Assembly (NCBI GenBank): GCA_900073065.1
Contig: FJOG01000006.1
Location: forward strand, 1,284,881-1,348,880
Reading direction: 5' to 3'
Source: Phialocephala subalpina
Taxonomy: Eukaryota > Ascomycota > Leotiomycetes > Helotiales > Mollisiaceae
Length of the DNA: 64,000 bases
In this document: piece after piece, positions 1 through 10,376 of the stretch
Position numbering within the stretch: the first letter of the stretch is position 1
How the letters are laid out: each line of letters begins with the position of its first letter
The notes under the pieces: generated by a model
Told to the model about the DNA's origin: nothing
The model's input: only the letters and a program-made list of their open reading frames with translations
Database searches by the model: none
Position numbers and translations under genes: made by a program

Positions 1-2
1 CG

Positions 3-254
3 GACGCTGAGGTCGATTTGCCTCGACAGGCAGTTGACTCTCGGAATCAAGGTGTGCCACAAGAGTGGAAGAACAAGAGGAGGTATTTACGAAAGACACA
101 TGAGGATGATGAAGACGATGCACATGATGACGATAACGAAGGAAAGATCAGGATTCGTGATCTCAATGATAGAGGAAGAGGTCGCACGGTAGAGACACAA
201 GGCGGTGGCATTAGCGTGCTGAGAGCCATGTTGGAGCTTGTAGATACCAGATGA
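3..254 (+). CDS. C-terminal fragment of an unknown protein, cut by the window edge
   Basis: A frame open from the left edge ends at TGA 252-254. The 83 visible residues include an acidic patch (EDDEDDAHDDDNEG) followed by a basic, Arg-rich stretch. I recognise no domain. It could be the last exon of a gene that starts outside the window or a chance open frame. It is the only frame here that reaches the edge with a protein-like charged tail. Low confidence. Confidence 0.3.
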   Translation, partial: DAEVDLPRQAVDSRNQGVPQEWKNKRRYLRKTHEDDEDDAHDDDNEGKIRIRDLNDRGRGRTVETQGGGISVLRAMLELVDTR

Positions 255-1295
255 GCGAACGGGCTGCTGGATTTACATATGCTCTCTTTTGCGCGTCTTC
301 TTGAGGGCATTGTACTTCTCACCCACATCGTCTGCGATGGATCGGTGCATTGGATTTTCAAGGCGTTTTGGCATTTGGTAGATCTTGAAGCAATTCAGAT
401 TATATTACCTAACATGACTTTTCTCTTTGATTTGCGTTCAGATTGTTGGCTCTGTATCTCGACTTTCAAGAATGGTAGTCCAGATCCTAATGATAGAAAT
501 CGAGGATCAAGTAAATACTTATATTGATTATCAACTTCGGTATCTTAGGTTCCAAATCATGACCTTTGAGAAGGAAAAGTTGTTGCCTACTAATGGAAAA
601 ATTTAACAGCTCAAAGAAAATCTCTGGCAATTATTTATATTACCTATCCTCCAATCCTCAAAAATTTTACTAATTGTATTTCATGACTTGTCCTCTTGAA
701 AACTCGTCTCCTAACCAAGGACTTTCGAAAAAAAATTTACTGTTTTCGCCCTCGCAATATCTTTTAATGTATCTCGTAATTTACTATTTTTCCAAATAAG
801 AAGTCTTCTCGTTATTTGGGACATTCTAATGAACTACCTTCATTAGTATACCACTCAGCCTATTTTATTCCTTTACTCAAATTCTTAAAAACCTTTTTCG
901 TCCCAATCCTAGTTCAAACTTTTCCTCCTTTAAAGTCGCTACTTAAACTGGGATAATTCAAAGGACTTAGCTATTGAGCGTTATATTTCAGCCTTTTCGT
1001 CGTCTCTTGGCTCTTTAAAATCTCTTCAATTCCAATTTGCGATATTTGCTTCTGAAAAGCCCTCTTGCAATCGGGGACATTCTGGGGAACCTGTCTCATC
1101 GTCATCACGTGGCCTCCACCCACCTCGTCAACTCGCGCTAGTGCAAGCGAATAGGGGCATAAAAAGACATCTCCTCCCTCGATCTTCCTCTTCTCCTTCG
1201 CAATCTCCAACAACTGCCCCGACCTCGACCTCACCCCAGACCATACGACACCACACCCAGATCGTCCCTGCCGACCCCGGACACTCGCAATCGCA
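255..1295. other. Intergenic, AT-rich stretch at about 530-970
   Basis: No supported gene. Positions 530-970 are clearly richer in A and T than the neighbouring genes and have stops in every frame. The remainder leads into the BTB gene and is probably its promoter and 5' leader, C-rich just before the coding part. Confidence 0.4.
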
Positions 1296-1325
1296 ACGGC
1301 GCAACCGCAAGCTAAGAAGCAGAAG

Positions 1326-2468
1326 ATGGACAATGCGGGCTCTGCCGGATCAGCGATCGTCTTCACGAAGGGCAGTCGCAAAACCGATTTGTGCTTCACT
1401 GTCTTCAACCAAGAATTCCACATCAACTCCGATGTTCTGAAAATGAACTGCGACTTCTTCGAGACCTTCCTCAACCCCACTGGTGGAATTCTGCCCTCCT
1501 CGACCAACCCTGCCTTCAAAAGCGAGTGGTTCACGCGTCTTGAGGATAAGATTGGAAATACCAACACCTTTGCATCTTGGTTATTGACTTCTGATCACAC
1601 TGTAGGTGCAAATCAACCCTCATGTTTCAAACTTAGAGGCTCTGGGACTGATATCCACCTTCCACTCTAGCATTGTAAAGCCGATCTGTCCAAGTTCGTG
1701 GGCGGTTGCCACCATGAAGTGAAGACCTTCCAAAACTTCCTCTGCGCCATCTTCGGACGGAACTACCAACTCGACAATGCCGCTGAGCTAACCTCACTTA
1801 CAGATATGGCACGCTATTACGCTGCTCTGCCGACGGTCTCCGCAACAGTCTATGCAGCCGTGCTTCGAAGCCCCTTCTTCGCTGACAGCATGCTCTTGAA
1901 TCCTTGCAGCGTCCTTTTATCTGCAAAGACTTTGAGAAATGTTCTTCTGTTCAAGGACAGTCTCGTCCTCTCCATTGGACCCTGGTCGGCTCCTCAATAC
2001 AAGGGAATGTCTGACCCTGATCTTGTTCGGATTGCCAACTCAGCCCGCGCCAACGTCTGTGCTATTCTCGAGGAAGCTTAGCAAGGTGTAATAAGCGCCC
2101 TGGCTCAACACAAGAGAGGCAAATACGGCGTAGCCGGGATCCATGACAAGGATTGGACCTCCCCTGGTGAACAGATGTCTGAAGTCGCAATCGCGTGCAC
2201 GAAGCCCGCTCGCGGCATATACCAGGAAGTACTCTCATACAAGGCTCTCATGCCAGCTTACTACCGAGGTTGTCTGAGTATCCCTTTCTTTCCAGCTAAA
2301 ATGGGATCTGAAATACAACAAATTCTTAACCCTCTGTTAGTGAACCAATTGAAGTTGATCCCCAGTGCAGTGGCAGGAGTCGACAAGTTCAAGTACTACT
2401 TTCTCTGCCTGGATATCACTGACGACACTTTACCATGGGATCGGAGCGAGGACGAGTGGTATATTTGA
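1326..2468 (+). pseudogene. BTB/POZ-domain protein, copy A, with in-frame TAG
   Basis: This is a paralogue of the BTB-type gene at 3456-4675. Exon 1 (1326-1601) has the BTB opening: FTVFNQEFHINS, then LKMNCDFFETFL and GGILPSST. An intron (1602-1670, GTAGGT...CTAG, phase 0) leads to exon 2 at 1671. The frame reads to TAG at 2079-2081 and then stays open in the same frame to TGA at 2466-2468. The part after TAG still aligns with copy B (LVNQLKLIPSAVAGVDKF, FLCLDITDDTLPW), so the TAG interrupts one gene and does not end it. Ten codons before ATG 1326, copy A has ACG (1296-1298) where copy B has its ATG; the residues between match (AQPQAKKQKM against AQPSAKKQKM). BTB domains mediate protein-protein contacts, often as Cullin-3 adaptors; the exact partner is unknown. 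A shortened product ending at 2081 is possible. Confidence 0.65.
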
Positions 2469-3455
2469 GGTGAGGTACAGCACAGCAAGCTATTAAGGCA
2501 GTTTCGAGGTTCGGGTTTTCAGTGCTCAACTGAGCGTGGTAGATCCACTTCTTGAGCACTTGTCATCTGCTCAAAGCTGTTACTTCATTCTCTCTAGCGT
2601 TGCTTTCTTTGGCAGCATGGGCTTATAGTGTATAACACTTTCATGCCGCTCTCGGCGTTGTTAGTACCAAATAGCAACAATTTGGAGTATCCCAGTGATC
2701 GTGTCCTTCACGGACATTGTCACGTTGGGTACCCTAAGATGGTTATCAGGTTCATGCTGCTTTCTACACATAACTCAGATAGACATTCTACTTCTTCACG
2801 TTGCTTTCAAAAATAAATGGGGGCTTTCAACGATTTAAACTTCCTAACATGATACTGTGCCTCTAGTGATATGAGCTCGAGGTGGTGTTTTGGTGAAGCT
2901 CGCTAAATTAAGGGGCTCGTTTGAGAGGTGTTGGTGTCCCACGATCAAGGAGGGGGATTCTTGAGAGCATGGGCATGTCGTCTGTCCCTTCCGTATTTGT
3001 CGATCTAGCAGCCTCTTCAATGTCCCACGATCCGGTGGGACAGCGTGTAGGAAGATAGTATGAAATGGACGCGCACTTTCACTTGCTTCGTTGTGATCAC
3101 TCATGTCGAAGTCAAAATGTAAGGGAATGATAGAAGGTAAAGCAATGTATTAAGTCTATGATTTGGAGAAGCAACAAAGCTACCAATCTGCCGTGGAGAC
3201 CATGCATCGAAGAATCATCGACCGCCTGCCCTGTCTTCTTTCCATACGCTCGAATGTTCCTCCCCTCACCGACGGCATAACAGCCCCTCAATATCTCTCC
3301 TTCGCCGGTGCCATGAGACGATTTGGTTCACTCATGTTCAGGTAGAAGCCCCATCAATGAAATGGTCCGTCTGATAACTGAGCAACGGTACAGGTACTGG
3401 TCTCGAAGTTAGCCTGGAAAACGGAGGTTAGTGGTACGGTATTCACGGAGTGCTA
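2469..3455. other. Intergenic between convergent BTB copies
   Basis: Shared 3' region of the two convergent BTB genes. I see no further gene; the open frames here are short and unrelated to any family I know. Confidence 0.4.
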
Positions 3456-4675
3456 CTAATACCACGCCTTCCAAGGAAGCTCTTCATCTGTGATCTCGAA
3501 GCAGAGGAAGTGATCGATGAACTCATCTAGGCCTGCCCTTACCGCCTTGTTGAGTATGAGGTTGCTTTTGAGAAGTGGAGACAAAATCTTAGCCAACTCT
3601 CTGTCTCCTGCATTGTAATTGTATCCATGGTTTCTTGCTTTGGTCAAGGCCGCTCGCAACAGCTTTGGCATCATCACCTCGCCTTCATCATTCACACTAC
3701 CATCAGCACATTCAAAGAATGCATTGCCGCTCTTGAGCCCGCCATTCTGCCCGTAGTAGTTGCCCATATATTCAGGACGATTGGCTGCAAGCTGGAGCAT
3801 CTTGGGCCACAAGGCTGAGACATTGCTGTCAACCTTGAAGTAGGCAGTATGAAGCAATTTTTCTAATTTCTCGTCTTTGATCTCCTTCAAGTATCGTGGC
3901 ATCTCCCATGGACCAGGGCTGAAGATGAAGCTTTTTCGGAATAGTGTCTTGTGTCTCAACATGTACGCCAAGAGAAGGACGGAGCAAGGGCCTTTTGATA
4001 TATTGGCGACGAAGGATGGGCTCTCAACCAAGGCGGTGGTGATGCTGCCAGAAAATATGGGCAAACAACCGTAGTAATCGGCCTGTGTAATCATTGACTT
4101 CAACTCAGCAGCATCGGTGATTTGGTACTCGCGGATGAAGAGAACAAACAGGAGCTTGTGAAAGGCAGTCTTCTCTCCTTCTTTGTCCTTGAATCCAGTT
4201 ACATCCGAACCGCGAGCGGACGGATCGGAGGCGGGGTGCCAGTCATCTTCGTCGACCGTCGTATGCCAGTCGCTCTTGAAGAGGGGCGATGTGGAGCTGG
4301 GGATAATACCATCAGATGGCTCGAGATACGTCTGGATTGTCCGGATTAGAAACGGCGCTTTGAAAAGCCTGGATTGTTCCAATTGGGTTGGGACATTCAA
4401 GTCTGTGTACAAATTCGAGATGCTCGAGGCAGCAGGAAAGAGGAAAGCACGAAAAGGGGAAGCGAAGGACCCGCTCACCTGGAAGAACTCCGATCCGACC
4501 TTGAGAACAGCCGAGTACACGTGATACTCCTGGTCGAATACGAACATACGGTGTCGGGTTTAGCCTTACGCAGGGCGAGGACAATTGGCTCTGAACTGGT
4601 CAGCTATGCGCGCGCGAGATGAATGAACCACAAACCCTGGGACATCTTCTGTTTCTTAGCGGAGGGTTGCGCCAT
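3456..4675 (-). CDS. BTB/POZ-domain protein, copy B (disturbed N-terminus)
   Basis: The main coding part is complement(3456..4331, 4479..4547), 314 residues from ATG 4547. It shows FVFDQEYHVYS, LKVGSEFFQ, an intron (4332-4478, GTGAGC...ATCCAG), then SDGIIPSST, a central helical part and the end FLCFEITDEELPW. By comparison with copy A, the ancestral start is ATG 4675 (MAQPSAKKQKM), followed by a 45-nt intron (4591-4635, GTTTGT...TTCAG) and a segment reading IVLALRKAKPDTV. That segment runs out of frame with FVFDQEY by one base near 4545, and the BTB frame has TAA just upstream. Either one base was lost, the assembly has an error, or translation now starts at 4547 and the first BTB strand is trimmed. 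It probably acts as a BTB protein-interaction adaptor. Confidence 0.7.
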
Positions 4676-5342
4676 ATTGATGAATAGACTCTGCTTGCAG
4701 TAACAGATCGAGTGTTGAGGCCACGATCGAGTGAGCGAATCGTGGAGGCGCGTTGCGGAGTAGGAGGTTGGAGTTGACGAGGTTGAAGGTGGTTGAAAAT
4801 CGAAGGTTGAAGGAAGAGGTAGTAGTCTCGCGAAAGCGGACCTTTCCTCGTTGGGAAAGGTCTGATCAGCGAGGAGGACTCTGTTTGGTGTTGAAGGCAT
4901 TGACGAGGCCCAGATTCACCTGATCGAGGAGGACGGCGACCCAATTTCCAGAACGGCTTCGAAAGTCCCGCTGGAAGGTGAGTACTTTTCAGACCGAAAG
5001 TGCCTTGCCAAGAAGATACAACCTGAAAGGAAAGTAGTAAGTGAAAACGGAGTGTGTTAAACACAGAAAGGCCGTAAAGCTTCGAAGTTGAGTAACTATG
5101 TTTGGATCACGTGATACACAAGTGACTTCAAGTATCATCTGTGCATCCTAGTGCTCACTGTCCCAGCCGGGCAGAGGATTAATAACTGCCGAAAGCTCCC
5201 AACTGGATTCGGTACTTTGGAAGTATGAAAGTGACGCTATCTATGTATCTTGAGAAGCAGGGCTACTTCATAGGACTAAACATAGAGCTGTGAGTAGTTT
5301 TGGAGGTACTTGCATTTCATTGCATACACAACTTGCTTTAGA
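4676..5342. other. Intergenic, promoter side of BTB copy B
   Basis: Upstream of BTB copy B and downstream of the aldehyde dehydrogenase gene, both on the minus strand. Frames are open on the minus strand up to about 5064, but they are Ser/Pro-rich and look like a 5' leader, not a conserved protein. Confidence 0.35.
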
Positions 5343-6844
5343 TTAATCCTTGAAAGTCACTGTCTTTGTTCGGATCCATTCGTCGAGACCAGATGCTCCG
5401 AAGCGACCATATCCACTTGCTTTCATACCTGTTGGGAGTTAGTGTGACTTTCTTTAAAGAATCTAGCACGAGACTCGGGAAAGAAATACTAACCACCATG
5501 TGGCAAAGCCGTCTCATCATGTACCGTCATGCCATTGATATGAACAGCCCCACTCTCAATCTCCCTCGCCATCCTCAGGCCCCTTCCCAAATCCTTCGTA
5601 AAGATAGCGGAACTCAACCCATACTCAGTGTCGTTCGCCAAGTCCAATGCTTCCTGCTCTGTTTTGACAACCATTAAGCTGACGGTCGGTCCGAAGCTCT
5701 CCGTATAATAAAGGTCCATATCTTTCTTCACCCCCTTCACAATGACCGGCGTCATCTTTGCTCCCTCCCCATTCTCATGATCGCCATGGATAACAGTAGC
5801 ACCCTTCCCAACCGCATCTTTGAGCAGCTTCTGGTTCTTGCTCACACCCGCCGCATTGATCAACACTGGAGCTTCTCCTCCCTCAGGCGCGAATCCTCTG
5901 ACAGCTTTTTTGAACTCCTCTTCAAACTTCTCCACCACGCTCTCATGAACGATGACTCGTTCCGTACTCATACAGATCTGCCCTGCGTGCAAGAAGGCTC
6001 CGACAACACACTCGTTAGCCGCCAACTCTAGATCTGCATCTTCCCACACAATCGCAGGCGCTTTTCCACCTAGTTCCAACAGCACGGGCTTGAGGTTCCT
6101 TCCTGCTAATTCGGCGATTATCTTGCCCACTGCTGTTGAACCTGTGAAGTTCACTTTCTTGATAATCGGCGACTCGATAAGATATTTCGTAACAGCAGCA
6201 GCATCCTTGGGTTGATGAGCGATGAGATTAAGAACTCCGTCTGGTAAACCAGCATCATGCAGCGCTTGCACGATGCCGTGGCTACACATAGGACTAAACT
6301 CCGGCGCCTTCAAAATGACAGTATTCCCAGCTGCTAAAGGGTAGATGATTGCTCTTACTCCGAGGATATAAGGAGCGTTCCAGGGAGCAATAGCGAGGAT
6401 AGTCCCATATGGCTCTTTGTAAATCAAAGCAGAATGGCCTTCGCGACTTGTCTGAGGAATGGAGCCACAGATGGAAGAGAGGCGACCAGCGACATCGCGT
6501 AGAATCTCAGGCGCAAGCATCAAATTGAAGTCAGCCCATGAAGGTGCAGCTCCAGTTTCCGCAATCATGTGTTTCTTGAGTTCAGGAAGTCGAGAAGTCA
6601 TGAGGTCGGCGGCTTTGAGGAAGATGTCGCGTTTTTGGTTAGGGGGAAGGCGTTTCCATGCTGGGTATGCCTTGTGAGCAGACTGGATTGCATGTTCCGT
6701 ATCCTCAATGGATGCTGAACCAAAGTGGTGGAGAAGGTCTCCTGTGGCGGGGGCATGGACGGGGAAGGAGGCTTTGGTTTCGTGAGGTTTGTTGTTGATG
6801 ATGAGGGGATGAGTTGTGGGTTTTGTCCCATTTGTTGTTGCCAT
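5343..6844 (-). CDS. NAD(P)+-dependent aldehyde dehydrogenase, aromatic-aldehyde type
   Basis: Complement(5343..5428, 5494..6844), 478 residues, full length for the ALDH superfamily. The 65-nt intron (GTTAGT...CAACAG) restores the conserved end PHGGMKASGYGRFG and EWIRTKTVTF. Visible landmarks: oxyanion Asn156 in APWNAP, the FTGSTAVG cofactor loop (233-240), general base Glu257 in LLELGGKAP, catalytic Cys291 in HAGQIC, and ESFGPT. It oxidises an aldehyde to a carboxylate with NAD(P)+. The overall pattern (EPYGTILAIAPWNAP, GVRAIIYPLAAGN) resembles salicylaldehyde/vanillin dehydrogenases, so an aromatic substrate is likely but inferred. No signal peptide; cytosolic. I chose ATG 6844, which begins MATTNGTKP just before the conserved region; the frame upstream is open but low in complexity. 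No pathway partners lie beside it. Confidence 0.93.
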
Positions 6845-7598
6845 TTTGATGGTTGCGGTTTGTGGCTGGAGTAGAGCCAAAGGAGAGAAAGAGAGCGAAG
6901 GTTGAAGGAAGGAGGGGTCGTCGATGTCTTGGCAGAGTGAGGGGCAAAACGGGGTTGAGAGGGAGACTAAATACGTCACGGCTACTCTCTTCAAAACAAC
7001 GAAAGATATGATCCTAGACTTCGAGCTGACTGAGGATTTGTAAAATGTAAAGAAGATAAAGATTCCCAAGACGTCAACAACATCCACTTTCCGGGTTTTC
7101 TTTTATGCGCGAATGTGGTCCCGATTTTCCAGTCGACCCCTGAACAGCGGGGTACAACCCCGCACCACGGGGCACCAGAAGCTCGGAAAACCCCCAATCG
7201 CATCGCGGCAAACAACTACGGAGGATGTCAACTCTCTTACTAAAAGAACTAGACTCCGAGATATGAAGATATAAATCACTCTAAACGTACCAAGGGAATA
7301 GTAAACCGAGACTGAAACAAAGAGGTCACTCGACCCAGCACCATCAACGCACAAGGCCCGAACCGGCAGTACCTGCAGCACGTCATCGCCTGCAATAATC
7401 AAAACTCGGGAAACCGACATATCACTCGGCATCCCTATTCCCGACTCCCGACTATTCGGCTGAAAATAAATTCCCATGTTCCGAATCCCAGGTACCGACA
7501 TGACTTCAGGCCGCAGCTGGGAAATTCATATGGCTAGGTAGACCTATCCAGTTCCCAACCAGGAGATACGAGACAAGAGGCGTATAGGATGGCGTATA
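6845..7598. other. Intergenic, promoter side of the ALDH gene
   Basis: No supported gene. Minus-strand frames up to 7501 have no recognisable similarity and probably belong to the 5' leader or promoter of the dehydrogenase gene. Confidence 0.35.
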
Positions 7599-7712
7599 CG
7601 AAGGGCCGGTTAAAAAGTATTGAGCCTCGCACGTGATTTTCCCTGCCAAAAATCAAGTATTTGGGAGAGGAAAGCTCGGACCATGGCTCAATACTTTTTA
7701 ACCGGCCCTTCG
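7599..7712. mobile_element. MITE-like element, 28-bp perfect terminal inverted repeats, TA flanks
   Basis: The arm 7599-7626 (beginning CGAAGGGCCGGTTAAAAAGT) is repeated exactly in reverse complement at 7685-7712. The 58-bp centre has no coding capacity. The dinucleotide TA lies directly outside both ends (7597-7598 and 7713-7714), as expected for the target duplication of Tc1/mariner-type elements. At 114 bp with no transposase it would be a non-autonomous MITE. The class assignment is inferred from the TA flanks alone. Confidence 0.72.
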
Positions 7713-8165
7713 TACTTCCATGATGCGACAGATGACGGGATTTGAAATATATATTTAGACGTCATGTCTTATCTAGGCGATGAGACATTGAGGACGTCAT
7801 CGTATGGAAGAATTACTTGAGGTAAGGAAGAAGAAGAATTTGGGAACGAACACGTGGGGAGGGAGCTTTATGAGGATGAGCGCTAAGTACCTACCTGACT
7901 CAGCTTCATGCTTGTGGTGGAGCTTTCTCCACCTTTGGTTGACGGAGGTGTTGTGTTTTTGAGACTCTTCTAGAGCTTCGTGATTGGAAGGTTTACGATT
8001 CAAGTACGGATACTCGAGTAAAAAAGTATTTGGGTTGTCTGATTCAGAATGAGGAATACCTTGGTCTAGTGAAGGCTGGACCTTTTCAGTCTCCTCCTTA
8101 CATCACGTCCTAGGCAGGACCAGAACCCTGCGAACCCTTTTTTGCGCTTCCGATTATGCAGCCTC
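7713..8165. other. Intergenic
   Basis: Between the MITE-like element and the 3' end of the cytochrome b5-like gene. I see no gene or other structure. Confidence 0.4.
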
Positions 8166-8634
8166 TTAACTTCTTTCTCCATCTCTCAACTCCCACTGAC
8201 CTCCTCCCTTTTCGCCTCTTTTCCCGCACCATCCCCGCCATCCTTGTCCTTCTTTCTTCCCAAACAAACTTCCGAGTCCGAACTTCTTCTTTTCCTTCTC
8301 TGGCTTTTCTTCATCTTTCAGCTCTCCAATCTTCAAGTCCTTGAACTGTTCCGCTCCCAAAATGTTGGGGTTGTGTATGCTGCGAAATTTCTTCGTTGCG
8401 TCCTTTCCTGCTACTGTCTCTAGAACTGCTTTTTGTTAACTTTTGATGGGACTTGGGGTTGATGGAACTATATTAGGGGGAAAGATAGAGATATATACTC
8501 TTTGCACCTCCAGGGTGCCGCTTTTGGAATTCGGTAACATTGTAGACGGAGTCTGAAATGATGGTCCAGAGATCGGTGGTAGTGTTATGAGCTGACACCT
8601 CAGCGACGGTATAGGTCGTTGTTGTCGTCGCCAT
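8166..8634 (-). CDS. Cytochrome b5-like heme-binding protein
   Basis: Complement(8166..8425, 8499..8634), 131 residues. A 73-nt intron (GTATAT...AAGCAG) joins RHPGGAK to ILETVAGKDATKKF, giving the complete heme-binding core. The axial heme ligands are His40 in the HPGG motif and His63 in SIHNPNIL, at the usual spacing. It should transfer electrons to an acceptor such as a desaturase, hydroxylase or P450; the partner is unknown. The core is followed by a Lys-rich segment (EKPEKEKKKFG) and a Gly/Arg/Lys-rich tail, with no C-terminal membrane helix. It is therefore probably soluble, unlike microsomal cytochrome b5. The last ~30 residues are low in complexity, so the 3' end of the model is less certain than the core. 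Confidence 0.88.
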
Positions 8635-9015
8635 CTTGAATGATCTTTCGGGAGCTTGAGGATAATTATGATTATGGTTAAGAATAGGTGGGTTAAAGAG
8701 ATTGATGTGTGGGTAAAGTAAGAAAGTGTTGAAAGGATGTAAGTGTTTGATAATTTTTTGTCACTTGATCACATCATCACATGCACGACTCTGGCGCGTT
8801 ATCCGAGGCTGTTGTGACTCTACTTCGTTATCCTTTGAGTCGAAATTCCTCGTCATAAGAGAATTACATGGAAGTTTATTGCCTCACTCTATGCAAGAGC
8901 TTCTTTTTTTTCACCGCAGGACATGGCACGTGACCGAGTCCAAAAACAATTCGATCAAGGCATATCATTGATTGACCTTATTACAGTGACCAAGAATTCA
9001 AGAAGAATACATTTC
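8635..9015. other. Intergenic
   Basis: Promoter side of the cytochrome b5-like gene. Nothing else supported. Confidence 0.4.
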
Positions 9016-9361
9016 CTATCCAAGAGAGTTCAGGAAGCGATATTGTTGGCCGTATCCGACAAATTGCCAGCGCACCAGACAAGCTCGTAAGCTGTGTGAT
9101 AGGGAGAATGTAATGAAACTACAAGACAGGCAAGAAATAGCAATAAACAAAACACTTCCAATGATATAAATGTTCCAGAATCGCTTGAAGTGATACGGTC
9201 CTCTTGTCCAGAGTCCTCGTTGATGTGGGTCATCGTCTTTCCGCAACGAGGGCTCAAGAGACAGGTTTCTTTTAGCACCGATCACATCTTTGGATGGGTC
9301 TCACAGTCCTCGAAATCGACTAGAGCACCTCGATCTCCGCAAGTTTACCTTTGCCAGACAT
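9016..9361 (-). CDS. Possible small single-pass membrane protein
   Basis: Tentative model: complement(9016..9287, 9349..9361). ATG 9361 begins MSGK; a 61-nt intron (GTAAAC...CCAAAG) leads to a frame open to TAG at 9016, 94 residues in all. The middle has RGPYHFKRFW followed by a hydrophobic segment (about residues 42-65, IYIIGSVLFIAISCLSC) that could span a membrane. I do not recognise a family. The 13-nt first exon is very short and the last ~30 residues look unstructured, so the model could be wrong in its 3' part or entirely. Confidence 0.3.
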
Positions 9362-10376
9362 TATCTTGAAATTCAGAGAAGATGATTGTAATCCAGATGA
9401 GACGAAAGCAACACTCGATAAGAACAATGGCAAAGGAATGCTCAAAACTTCAAAAGGCATACCTCGTTGATAAATCATACTCTGCCCGCCGAGGCAGCAC
9501 ATCCCCACTTGGTGATATGCTTGAAAAACCCCTGCACGTCTCATCTTCGCAACTCAAAGCTATTTCCGCATTCTTCACCTGCTTTCTCGACTGGAAGCCC
9601 CGAGTGCCTTCGTACCTCAGCGCTTGTATCTCAAGTCTTAGGAGGCTCGAGGTCACGATTTGACACCTCGTCACTCGCATCCCGCGCTGGCAGTATTGGG
9701 GCCTAAGTTCATGGCGTGAGTTCATGACTCTGTTTTCACTGACTCGGGAGAGAGATCACACTCGTGAACCACGAGGCGAAGGCCTGCTCCATGATGTGAC
9801 CAATTAGAGGAAGGCTGGGAGGAAGAAGGAGGCACAGTGGTATTAAGGTTGGGGTGCATCGGACGCTAAACGATTCGGCTACAGTAGGCTTCCTCTCTAG
9901 GGCACGCGACCTCACTCCATCTCTCCAACCTCTTCCTTCCTCAGACACCATGGGCATCTTTCTGCACCTGCCATCACTCTATTCCAATGCGCGTCAGCCA
10001 CGGTTTCAACAAGTGCGATCCATGTCGGCCTGTACTTCCAGTCAAGCTGTCGGTCTCTCACCACTGGATGGTGAATCGATGCTACTCGTCCCTCGAGAGT
10101 CGAGAGAAAGAGCTCATGCACCTTCTGTCCCACATCCGTATCCTTCTGACTCTGCAGTCTATCAGAAGGCCGACCGAGGGCCGCCCCTTCAAAAGGCCTG
10201 AGTGGAGGGACTCATGTGAAAATGGTTCATAGTCACGTGGCTTCTTGGAAGGAGAAGAAACTGCCTTCAAGTACAACTGCGTTTCCGTCCTATCTGATCG
10301 TACTCTGAATCTTGAAGTTTATGCTTGATTTTTGTCTGCATTGGTTTTAATTGCTCTTTTGGCTTACGATATCAAC
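9362..10376. other. Intergenic, about 1 kb
   Basis: Region between a doubtful minus-strand gene and the DUF2236 gene. Open frames exist on both strands but none has a recognisable domain or a convincing splice pattern. Confidence 0.4.

Noticed and set aside
5489..7087. Longer N-terminus for the aldehyde dehydrogenase
   Set aside because: The extra upstream residues are hydrophobic or low in complexity and outside the family; ATG 6844 gives the normal length.
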